Of a stretch of DNA of 64,000 nucleotides, positions 22,761-32,803 are shown piece after piece. The notes beneath the pieces are model-generated. The model saw nothing but the letters and a program-made list of their open reading frames with translations, was not told the DNA's origin and ran no database searches. The position numbers and the translations under genes were made by a program. This DNA comes from Cryptomeria japonica (Eukaryota; Streptophyta; Pinopsida; Cupressales; Cupressaceae), in contig NC_081415.1 in NCBI RefSeq assembly GCF_030272615.1, forward strand, positions 189,104,270 through 189,168,269, read 5' to 3'. The first letter of the stretch is position 1; the number at the start of each line of letters is the position of its first letter.

Positions 22761-24296
22761 TGTAGATCAGGAAATTGAAAATCATCAAAACAATAGCAAT
22801 TAGGACAACCACAAAACCTAAAGCTGCTATGAAAGCAATCCCAATCCAATCAATGAAGACATAAAGACAAGATATTCAAATCAAATGAAATCAAAACAAA
22901 CCGACACAAATATCTCCTTCATGTGGCTCCATTGTTCTTCTTTCACCTTCAAATTTGATGTGGATCTCACCTACAAGTGCAAAATGCAAGTGGAAAGCAA
23001 GTTGTTGAGAGATGAAATTTGCAATATAAGGTTACTCGAAAATGTGATTGATTTCCCTTCTTTCATTGAAGAAATTCATCCAATTTATAGACAAATTGAA
23101 GAGGACAAGATTAGCATGAAGAGATTTGAAAGGAAATTCAAATCAAGAATGGCAAAATTATGACAAATGTATGACAATTTCTATGCAAGGTGTATGACAG
23201 ATTATGACAAGATTGAAATGCCATTCCCATGACAAAAGGGAAGAGAGAAAATAGCCTCCATGATTGCAACAAATGGAAGCATAAACATAGGAGAAAATGA
23301 GGGAATGAAATTAGGGGAAATATTAGAAAAATTAAAGAAAATAGGAGAAATAGAAATTAGGTGAATTAATTAATAGGTTTTCATCCATTAATTAATTCAT
23401 GAAAGAGACCTAGGACTAAATAAATAAATTTATTTAACCTACAAAGAAGAAGAAAAGGATTAAATGAACAAATCATAAAACCCTAGAAATAAGAGGACAA
23501 GGAATTAGGTCAAGACAACAAGAAATTAATGTAGGTTCGATCATGATTCTGATTGGCAAAGGACCAATGTTGATAAATGATTGAGATTGGTTGACAAAAA
23601 TCAATGACAAATTGACCAAGATTGACAAGGAGATCAAATTGATAGGCGCCAATTGACGAGGAACAATGACTAATCGATCCAAATTGACATGATTGAAAAG
23701 GACAAGGATCGATGACGAATCGATCGCAAAATGACAAGATTGACAAGGACAAGGATCGATGACGAATCGATCACAAAATGATGAGATTGACAAGGACAAG
23801 GATCGATGATGAATTGATCACAAAATGATGAGATTGACAAGGACAAGGATTGATGACGAATCGATCACAAAATGACGAGATTGTCAAGGACAAGGATCAA
23901 TGACGAATCAATCGCAAAATGACGAGATTGACAAGTTGATAATCACAAATGATTACTAACAAGATAAAGATGATTGAAAGATTGACAAGAGGACAAAACC
24001 CTAATTCAATCATCGATTAGGATTGACGATGTCCAAAATGATGATAAATGAGCACGCACCATGATGTGACAGGATAAGATCGACCAAAATCATGATTGAA
24101 GATTGCTATCGACAAGACCTAATTCGAAAGCGAGAAAAATGAGGAATGCAGAAGAAGGACTCGATGCTCGCAAATGATAAAGACCAAGTGCGCAACATAG
24201 AAGAAATGTTAATGCAACGCAAGAACCCTAAAATAAGGCAATGTGCAAATGTTAAAGTATGACTCCACAAGCGTTGGCCATTTTTAGATGTCGACA
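22761..24296 (-). repeat. E5 3' LTR
   Basis: 1,536 bp. On the - strand it starts TGTCGACATC and ends CCTGATCTACA. It contains a 47-bp tandem array at 23698-23932 and AATTAATTAATAGG palindromic A/T sequence near 23370. The ORF at 22885-23163 is repeated in the other LTR, is not linked to a known protein, and is treated as chance. Confidence 0.9.
23698..23932. repeat. 47-bp tandem repeat with GATCGAT inverted repeat, five copies
   Basis: AAGGACAAGG starts units at 23698, 23745, 23792, 23839 and 23886. Intact units contain GATCGAT, five bases, then ATCGATC, a 7-bp stem. Units differ mainly by C/T and G/A changes at CG sites. The other LTR has the same array at about 32198-32432. Confidence 0.88.
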
Positions 24297-24311
24297 TTTT
24301 GCCCCTCATTG
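24297..24311 (-). other. E5 polypurine tract
   Basis: The - strand reads CAATGAGGGGCAAAA directly before TGTCGAC. It has the same form as the PPTs of E0 and E6. Confidence 0.88.
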
Positions 24312-25269
24312 AGACAATGCGATTCTAAGCGTTGTTTCAAAGAACAATAATGAAAATGCCCCAAACAATAACAATAACATATGCATGCCCCCTCGAGGAA
24401 TTGGCCAGAAAAATCTAGAAAAGAGGCCAAGTGATCGATAAGAATGACAGAAGATGATAGGTTCGAACGGACTGCCAAGACTGACGGAAGAAATGTTAGG
24501 AAAAAGAAATTAGACAGAGGACAATTAGAGATGAAGGAAAACTTGCTTTCACAAATGCACATAAGTAGGTGAGAACCTTTATTTATTGTAGCAAAGCGGA
24601 TGCAGAGCATCATGGCATTGAAGGCCAGAGCTGAAACGCAACCCCTTTTGCAAAAGACAGGCACATCACACACAAGGAATGAGTGAAGCATCCTAGGGTG
24701 GATACATCAAGGGTTGAGGTATGTGCGGCATTCACAAAGTGAATGTACTTATCATAGACACCCAATGATATAGTTGCCCCAATTTGTGACAAACATTCCA
24801 CAAATGGCAAACACAACAAAAAAAGAAAAGGGACCATGAACCATCCCAGTCACTCTAAATCACTCAGTGACATCATCAAGCAACATAGGAACATGATTGA
24901 AGCCAAAGATAAATCAGTAAAAAGATAAGATGCACAAATTCAACCAAGTCAAACAAACAGTCTGATCGTCATTGTCAAAAGTGGAAAACAAGAATGATCA
25001 TGCTATCTGGTTTCAGGGAATGCGGTACCCTGTCGAAGATAGGACACAGTCTGGTTTCGAGTATACCACACCCTGTATAAGACCCATGATAATGTTGACA
25101 AGGACCAATGGTAACGTTGATGCTATTTGGATTGATGTGACAGCTGTGATCAGGTTGAATGCTCGCTTGGTCGAACAGTTCATCTATTAATGCGCGATTT
25201 CATTAAAGCACAATGTTTGATTGATTGTCATTGGATGTATGCTCAGCGATCTGTCTATGCACAAAGGGG
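24312..25269 (-). other. E5 3' interior, non-coding
   Basis: No reliable ORF. Stops are frequent in all frames and nothing resembles pol. A direct repeat containing ATCTGGTTTC/GTCTGGTTTC and GGTACCC/TACCACACCC lies at about 25005-25080. Confidence 0.5.
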
Positions 25270-25600
25270 ACCATTTATTGAAAAAATTCAAAATGCCAAA
25301 GAAATTGTTTTTGGATTTTGATGTTTTTCACTTTGTAGGAATTTTGAGTTTTTTACAATTTTTTTGTTCATTTTTTAAGGACTTTATTTGACTTTTTAGG
25401 GATTTTTTGAGGACATTATTTGATTTTTAGGGATTTTTTCAGGACATTATTTGATTTTTTTGAATTATTTCGGGACTTTTTTTATTTGAAATTTTTTTGG
25501 ATTATTTCGGGACATTTTTTGAATGTTTTAGGACTTTTTTTTTTTTTTTTGTTTTAAGGACTTTATTTGATTTTTTTGGATTTTTTATGATTTTGCCCCC
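25270..25600 (-). repeat. T-rich (A-rich on - strand) repeat array with mini-hairpin words
   Basis: Repeats of AGGACTTTATTTGATTTTT and AGGGATTTTTTGAGGACAT type. On the - strand one unit reads ACATTCAAAAAATGT, like the arrays after pol in E6 (57401-57510 and 56988-57080). It is likely a conserved 3' feature of these elements. Confidence 0.6.
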
Positions 25601-26204
25601 AGTGTCTAGCAAGGCAAGGAATATGACAGGTGAAAAAATAGGCTTGTTGAAATGTTGGTGGATAGAGGGAAGACAAATTCATTTTATCATGGAGACAATA
25701 CGGATGCAATTTTCAAGGGCTATTGTGTGATGGGACAAGAGACTGGATATGACAATGTAAAGCAGGAACATGGCATGAGGGACATGTCAAGAGGTTTTTG
25801 AAACTATGTTTAAATTTTGCGTCCTTATGTCAGATCAAGATCAAGGAATGAAAAAGAGTTTATGGATAGTGATAAGATATGGATAGGATAAGCAAGACCA
25901 AGAATGGATAAGGGACATGGACTGAAGGTTGGGATTGGCTAAGGGATAGTGGCAGAAAGTTGCAATAAGATAGGGAATATGAATGAAAGGTTGTAATAAT
26001 CAAATGGATAAATACCAAAAGCTATGATAGACTAAAAGCTGCAAACAAGATGCATGATGCTCATGACGATCCTCAGCCTTGTCAAGATCAAAGGTGGAAA
26101 GGGAAACTGGACATGAGGGACAATATGATATGAAGGGTAATGACAGGGGTTCGATAGGATAATGGAACAATGAAGGACAAAAGGATATGATAGGATAAAA
26201 CCTA
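25601..26204 (-). other. E5 interior, non-coding
   Basis: GATAAGATATGGATAGG-like short repeats and no open frame of note. Confidence 0.45.
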
Positions 26205-26315
26205 TCCCCAAGTACGGTATGCAAGAAGTTCATAGATTACACATGACACCTATTTGCCAGGTTTTCATCACGGTACTTGCCCAAGGCACCTGTTTGCCAG
26301 GTTTTCACCAGTGGA
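26205..26315 (-). other. Conserved non-coding block with two GCAAA-loop hairpins (E5 copy)
   Basis: On the - strand the block has two hairpins, ACCTGGCAAACAGGT and ACCTGGCAAATAGGT, separated by GCCTTGGGCAAGTACC. The second keeps its stem through a G-T (G-U) pair. Matching blocks are at 39985-40063 (E0) and 57120-57182 (E6). Confidence 0.75.
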
Positions 26316-26548
26316 TGAATTATTTTTGCTTTACTTTTTTTCTTTTGTCTTTTTTTTTTACTTTTTTTTTTTTTTGATTTTGACATTTTAGTCGAAAATG
26401 GACACATGATAGGGGATGGAAGAAGGACTCAAACATCTTTTTGTTTGGATAGTAACCTAGAAAAAAATGGACCATGACCTTTAAAAGTATGCTCAAAGAT
26501 GTTGGTAGGATAAGGACATGGAAAAAGAGATGAAATTAAGCCAAGGAT

Positions 26549-26938
26549 TTATGCAAAGGATGGGATCAAAGGGATCGAAAGATGGAAAATATGCATTGGA
26601 TAATGGATAGGGTATTGGAAGAATTGGGCTTCACTGGATGGAAATGAAGGCAAGATCAACATTGGAACACACCTTGACGGGTGGTGGATTGATGGAGGAA
26701 AAATGGATCTCAGATTGTGAGATTTGGATGGAGGAATAGCTTGGGATATTGGGACATAAGGGCCCAAAATGGATGAAGAAGGTGACGGAGGAACAAATTT
26801 GAGACGGTTGGATGGAGGAATAGCAACTTTGGATGCCAAGTTGGATGTTTCTTTAGGTTTTTGTGCTTGCCGCTTAGGGATCCACATGGTTTTTGATTTT
26901 TCATGCTTTTGTGGTTCCTTGGAGTGCATTGCCAACAC
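26549..26938 (-). pseudogene. E5 Pro/Ser-rich remnant
   Basis: 129 codons with KRQAQKPKETSNLASK, ILGPYVP, IPPS and VPMLILP. E0 has the matching ILGPNVP, IPPS and VPMLVL at 39530-39764. It lies just downstream of the larger Pro-rich ORF and was probably its continuation. No enzyme motif and no known function. Confidence 0.5.
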
Positions 26939-26971
26939 AAGGGATTTAGGAACCCATATAGATTTTAACTT

Positions 26972-28435
26972 TTATTTTTCAGCAATGGGCCTTTGTGAAC
27001 TTTTGGATTTTTCCTTTGCTTTATAGATCAAATTTTTCTTTGTTTTGACATGTTGATCCTTGAATACATGTGGATTTCTAGACTTATTACTTTTATACTT
27101 GGTATCCAAATTGCTTGGAGGGGGAAAGGAATGCATGGATGGATATGAATGAAATGGAGTTCTTTTGGATGGATGAAATTTACTCAAGGATTTGTGCCTT
27201 TTCTGACCTTGCATAGAGGATGAAGGAATATAAGGACCTAAGATGGATGGAAAGTATGATGGGGAAGGGATATGTTTGGATTTTGAAGGGATGTTGGATT
27301 TAGTAGGGGTACCCACGTCTTGAGGAATTTCACTGAGGCCATGACCCTTAATATTTTCTTTAAAATGAAGGGATTCTTGCTTATGGAGATCTACTCCTTT
27401 GCCTTTATGAATATCTTGACTTGTAGGATACTCTTTTCTTTGGGAAGAAGACGCGAGTCCATTATGAGGTGGATATGATATGAGACAAATAATGAGATCT
27501 TGAAGTGGATCGGATTGCACCAAAGTAGAAGAACCCATTATGCATGTCGAGGGTTCATGAACATCTTGCACTGACATTTTAGAATCATGAGGGGGATTAG
27601 GATCATGAGGGGGACTAGGATTGTGTAGTGGACATGGTTCAATGATAGGCTCTTCAAGAGATGGAATGGGAGAAATAATGGGATCATCAAAAGAAATGCG
27701 ATCTTGGAGTGTATATGGAGCATTAAGACAAGGAGATGGAGGAACAAAAGGATCTTGACAAGGAGGAAGATCATTGGAATCCTCTTTAAAGGTGCTTTTC
27801 TCTTGACTTTTAATGGGATCATTGGAAAGGATGGAAAGGATATCTTGATCTTTCTTAGGAAGTGGAATGCCAATGGGATTTGAAAGGACATTTTTTTCAT
27901 TAAATGGAAGGGGATCATTTGGGATTGGATGGACTGGGATATCTTGATCTTGCTCAGGGAATGGAGTGTCAATAGGACTTTGGATAGGATGGACAAGAAT
28001 AGGGGAATCATCGTGAGTGTCTAGGAACTTGGGGTCCTGGTCAATAATTGGATGGGATGATAAGGTTTCAAGATCTTGATCTTCATCTATTTCAAGACAC
28101 GTTTCTTCATACTCTAAATTATCCTCTTGACATGGGGTTGGACTTTGGATATGCATGGGGTATTTTGACAAGGGGTCAATGTTTTGGCATGAAGGAAATG
28201 CACTTTGAACATTTGTGATGGATTCTGGCAAGGAATCAATGTTTGAACATGAGGAAGAGGGACTTCGAATGGGGTCCTCTAAAAAAGGTAATGGCAATAA
28301 AGTGCATGGTGGCATTGGGTCTTGTATTTCTGAAACATGACAAGGATGTGCATCATGAATTGGATTATCTTGGCAATCAATTATGGATATCCCTTGGATA
28401 ATTTCATCTTTGGGTGTATTGTTTGATGAGGACAA
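26972..28435 (-). CDS. E5 Pro-rich protein with degenerate G-patch, function unknown
   Basis: 487 codons open. Most of it is Pro/Asp/Ser-rich with irregular DPI and PSPC repeats. Near residues 340-385 a trace of a G-patch can be seen (HKGKGVDLHKQESLHF and KGHGLSEIPQ), in the same relative place as the motif in the E0 ORF. The C-terminus is basic (KYKSNKSRNPHV, KTKKNLIYKAKEKSKSSQ). The frame ends in TAA/TGA-rich sequence and has no pol domain after it. It is probably the surviving linker region of a Tat gag-pol. The start Met may not be the original one. Recognised only through E0 and E6. Confidence 0.5.
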   Translation of the reverse strand: MSSSNNTPKDEIIQGISIIDCQDNPIHDAHPCHVSEIQDPMPPCTLLPLPFLEDPIRSPSSSCSNIDSLPESITNVQSAFPSCQNIDPLSKYPMHIQSPTPCQEDNLEYEETCLEIDEDQDLETLSSHPIIDQDPKFLDTHDDSPILVHPIQSPIDTPFPEQDQDIPVHPIPNDPLPFNEKNVLSNPIGIPLPKKDQDILSILSNDPIKSQEKSTFKEDSNDLPPCQDPFVPPSPCLNAPYTLQDRISFDDPIISPIPSLEEPIIEPCPLHNPSPPHDPNPPHDSKMSVQDVHEPSTCIMGSSTLVQSDPLQDLIICLISYPPHNGLASSSQRKEYPTSQDIHKGKGVDLHKQESLHFKENIKGHGLSEIPQDVGTPTKSNIPSKSKHIPSPSYFPSILGPYIPSSSMQGQKRHKSLSKFHPSKRTPFHSYPSMHSFPPPSNLDTKYKSNKSRNPHVFKDQHVKTKKNLIYKAKEKSKSSQRPIAEK

Positions 28436-29390
28436 TATGGAAGGTTCTTATGAAACTTCTAAAGATGTAGGGATAGATGCCATTGGAGAGTCAATTTGTT
28501 TGTGGTGGGATGAGGCATTGCTAGACATAAGTGTATTATCTTGATCTTCCTCAAAGAACTCACTTGGTAATTTCCTTAAGATCCTTGCAATAAGGCCACC
28601 TTTCTTTCAAGGTTTTGACATAATTGTATCTAGAATTTGAACTTGTTTGGAAAGGAGTTGGTTCTGGTTTGATGTCATGTTTGATTTTGAACTAGATGTT
28701 GATCAAATTGGTTTGACATGTTCAAAATTTGGCTTGGTGCATGTTGCAAGTTTTATTTTTGAATGTTTGGTTGTAGTTGTTGATACTAAGTTTGTTGTCG
28801 ATAATTAACAGTTGGTTGGACATATTGTTGAAATTGGACCATTGGTTGTGTTGGTTGTATATGTTGGACCATTGGTTGTGTCTATTGGAAATGTTGAACA
28901 ATTGGTTGTGATTGTTGAAAATCTGATTGATAGTAAACACCTTCTTGTTCTTGTTGTGGAGGCACATAATGTTGTTGTCTCTTTTCTTGAAATTGTTTCA
29001 TCATCTCTATTTGTGAGAGGAGATCTGGTATGTTTGATTGTTCAATAAGAGATCTTACATCAATTGGCTCAAAGTTGGGTTTGGACCTTGAAATTTTTGA
29101 AATGTTTTGGACATTTGGGATCTAATCTTCTCACTGTTTTTCACTTTTTGTTCCAATATCTCCTTTTCTTGAGCTAGTTTCTCCTCTAGTTTTTGTATTT
29201 GGACATTTAAATCATCATGATAAGTTTGATCCAAGTTATGAGACATGTAGAGATTGGATTGACATGATTGATTGCTCAATTGTGATGACATGGCTTCGTA
29301 AGAAGTTTGAGACCTCATTTCAACAAACATGTCACTATGAAATGCAACTAATGGGATTGACAAATGCAACCTAAAAGGATGACAATGCAA
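28436..29390 (-). pseudogene. E5 coiled-coil and Gln-rich remnant
   Basis: Upstream part of the E5 coding region with several stops. The first 111 codons (29390-29055) show a coiled coil (VQIQKLEEKLAQEKEILEQK). The next stretch is Gln/Pro-rich with a repeated QPMVQ motif. It occupies the place of gag but no capsid or zinc knuckle is visible. Confidence 0.5.
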
Positions 29391-31237
29391 CTAAATGTTT
29401 TTGGACCTTTTGAATTTTTGGAGACAAACTTTTGAAATGCAAAGCTAAAGACACAACCTTGGGAAATTGAAATGAAGTTAAGACCTTAAAGGACAAAGGA
29501 CCAAATGACAATAGGACAAATTGACAATGTCTCACCTATATGCTTGGATACTAAGCTAGGTTTGACAAAAATGATATTAATGAAAGGACAAATTTTAGAC
29601 AAGGTCAAGACTCCCTAACAAAAACTTAGGGTATCATCCAAAGTTTTGATTTTTCAAGTTTGACAAACCAAATTTTTGAGACTAAATGCAAGAAGGCAAT
29701 GATTATGACAATGACTTAGGATATGACATGAAAATGATCTAAGGATATGATATGACAAGATGAAGCCAAGACAAGATGACAATACAATGATAAGGATATG
29801 CGAAGACCAATGACTTGGAATATGCAAAATGCAACCTAGGCAAGACCTAATTTTAGCATGACAAGGATAATGCACAAATGTCACCTAAATGGAAATCTAA
29901 CTTGGATATGACAATGAAATGCAAACTTAGGGAAATGATTTTGAACCTAAGTGCAAAATGAGGATGCTTGCAATGAAAAGGACTAAAATGAAGGGAGATG
30001 ACAATATGCCCTAGGACCTAAGTTGGACTATGCAAAACCTAGCCTAAAGTGACATGAATTTTGAAACAAAGATATTCAATGTTTTGACAAGCCATGTTCA
30101 AATGTTGGATGAATACTTGGACAAATTTGGACTTTTGTTTGGATTTTGTTTTGAATTGAAGGTTGTTGATTTTCAAATCCCAAGTTGATTATGAGCATTT
30201 TTGAAAGTTTGTTTTTGGATTTAACCTTTGACAATCACGGAAGACAAAATGTTTGTTTGACTTTGACTGAAGACGATCAAGCACATTGATAACAAATCCT
30301 ATGGCTGGCAAGGGCAATATCTATTGAATCCTCTAACCATAAAATACAACACTCAGTCGGATAGCTAGATGCTTGGTAGCATTGGCTCCCCCTTACAGTG
30401 CACTCACTTCTCGGGCATACCAAGCTTCGAGTTCAAGGGGCATCACTTCCCAAGAACTTGCTATCTCTAACTGAGGAGTACATGAGAGGTGTCTTCGGCA
30501 TGCGCATATCACAATGCTTGAGCCAACAGATACAAAGATTTTGGCATCTAAAAACAAGAGATTCTAGTAAGGGCATCCATTTGGGTGGGTATTGATCCGG
30601 CGAATAAATCATCGCAATACCATTCCAGCACCCGTTGTCTACAACTTTCATTGTATCCACATTTATTTAGAGTGGTTCGGAAGATCTTGGCTTTAGCTTG
30701 TCACCACTTTGGGTCGTTCCCTCTCACCAATGCCTGTGCGAAATGCCAGGCAAATCGGGAGGTAGGCCCAGTTCTAAGGGTTAAAACATGCAATCAAATT
30801 AAAAACAGACAAAGCATGCATGGTGTTCATTAACCTTTAAGAAATGAAATATGCAACTACTTTAAAAATCGCAAGCAAGATGTTTTAATGAGAGTCTTTG
30901 ACCGCCACCTGCATAAGATTCGTTAGAAGTTGCATTTTTAGTCTTCATCACATGTAACGCCAAGATGTTGCACAAAGAATTAGCACCAAAGAAAAACCAA
31001 AATGCAAGAAACAGAATGAAAACAAACAAATTTGCAAGTAAAAACAACTGATTTCACCTCTGTTTCTGGCCTTGCACAGGCACAGAATGCCTCAACACAG
31101 GCGCATAAAACTCAAACACCGGCGCAGAAAACGTCAACACAGGCACAGAAGTGTCCAGAAAGCTCTGAGTCACCCTATTTCTTGAGTTTTTCACCTGCAA
31201 ACAGCTCAAAAGCACTCAAAACATGGTTAAGGGGTTA
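29391..31237 (-). other. E5 leader region
   Basis: No dependable ORF. The block at 30352-30530 matches the E0 leader (745-905). Elsewhere it is rich in GACAA/ATGACAA words. Just before the PBS are three CAGGCGCA/CAGGCACA-type repeats (31078-31150). Confidence 0.6.
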
Positions 31238-31257
31238 GTTCACGTCGAGTTCACCAG
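31238..31257 (-). other. E5 primer-binding site (not initiator-Met)
   Basis: The - strand reads TGGTGAACTCGACGTGAA, three bases after the LTR. E6 has TGGTGAACCCGACGTGAA in the same place. It is not tRNA-iMet and I could not assign the tRNA. Confidence 0.75.
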
Positions 31258-31260
31258 AAA

Positions 31261-32798
31261 TGTAGATCAAGAAATTGAAAATCATCAAAACAATAGCAAT
31301 TAGGACAACCACAAAACCTAAAGCTGCTATGAAAGCAATCCCAATCCAATCAATGAAGACATAAAGACAAGATATTCAAATCAAATGAAATTGAAACAAA
31401 CCGACGTAGATATCTCCTTCATGTGGCTCCATTGTTCTTCTTTCACCTTCAAATTTGATGTGGATCTCACCTACAAGTACAAAATGCAAGTGGAAAGCAA
31501 GTTGTTGAGAGATGAAATTCACAGTATAAGGTTACTCGAAAATGTGATTGATTTCCCTTCTTTCATTGAAGAAATTCATCCAATTTATAGGCAAATTGGA
31601 GAGAGGACAAGATTAGCATGAAGAGATTTGAAAGGAAATTCAAATCAAGAATGGCAAAATTATGACAAACGTATGACAATTTCTATGCAAGGTGTATGAC
31701 AAATTATGACAAGATTGAAATGCCATTCCCATGACAAAAGGGAAGAGAGAAAATAGCCTCCATGATTGCAACAAATGGAAGCATAAACATAGGAGAAAAT
31801 GAGGGAATGAAATTAGGGGAAATATTAGAAAAATTAAAGAAAATAGGAGAAATAGAAATTAGGTGAATTAATTAATAGGTTTTCATCCATTAATTAATTC
31901 ATGAAAGAGACCTAGGACTAAATAAATAGATTGATTTAACCCACAAAGAAGAAGAAAAGGATTAAATGAACAAATCATAAAACCCTAGAAATAAGAGGAC
32001 AAGGAATTAGGTCAAGACAACAAGAAATTAATTTAGGTTCGATCATGATTCTGATTGGCAAAGGACCAATGTTGATAAATGATTGATATTGGTTGACAAA
32101 AATCAATGACAAATTGACCAAGATTGACAAGGAGATCAAATTGATAGGCGCCAATTGATGAGGAACAATGAATAATAGATCCAAATTGACATGATTGAAA
32201 AGGACAAGGATCGATGACAAATCGATCGCAAAATGACAAGATTGACAAGGACAAGGATTGATGACTAATTGATCACAAAATGACGAGATTGACAAGGACA
32301 AGGATCAATGACGAATCGATCGCAAAATGATGAGATTGACAAGGACAAGGATCGATGATGAATCAATCACAAAATGATGACATTGTCAAGGACAAGGATC
32401 GATGATGAATCGATCGCAAAATGACGAGATTGACAAGTTGATAATCGCAAATGATTACTAACAAGCTAAAGATGATTGAAAGATTGACAAGAGGACAAAA
32501 CCCTAATTCTATCATCGATTAGGATTGACGATGTCCAAAATGATGATAAATGAGCATGCACCATGATGCGACAGGATAAGATCGAGCAAAATCATGACTG
32601 AAGATTGCTATCGACAAGACCTAATTCGAAAGCGAGAAAAATGAGGAATGCAGAAGAAGGACTCGATGCTTGCAAATGATAAAGACCAAGTGCGCAACAT
32701 AGAAGAAATGTTAATGCGATGCAAGAACCCTAAAATAAGGCAATGCGCAAATCTTAAAGTATGACTCCACAAGCGTTGACCATTTTTAGATGTCTACA
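31261..32798 (-). repeat. E5 5' LTR
   Basis: 1,538 bp, pairing with 22761-24296. On the - strand it starts TGTAGACATC. It carries the second copy of the 47-bp array at about 32198-32432. Confidence 0.9.
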
Positions 32799-32803
32799 CT
32801 ATC

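Larger units (their letters stand above)
22761..32798 (-). mobile_element. E5: non-autonomous Tat-like element inside E4
   Basis: 10.0 kb on the - strand: 5' LTR 31261-32798, 3' LTR 22761-24296, PBS 31238-31257, PPT 24297-24311, TSD CTATC (22756-22760 and 32799-32803). A TATA-like CTATAAAT on the - strand near 23087 fits this orientation. It encodes only a coiled-coil/Gln-rich remnant and Pro-rich ORFs similar to those of E0, with no pol. The leader, PPT and hairpin block link it to E0 and E6. LTRs differ by a few percent by eye, mainly transitions. Confidence 0.92.

Noticed and set aside
22756-22849. Met-start of the - strand ORF at 22849 as the start of a gene
   Set aside because: This part belongs to the E5 LTR. 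The real reading comes from E4 ORF2 upstream of the E5 insertion.
23698-23932. Regular 47-bp repeats as a CRISPR array
   Set aside because: There are no unique spacers, the repeats are contiguous, and they sit in a plant LTR.
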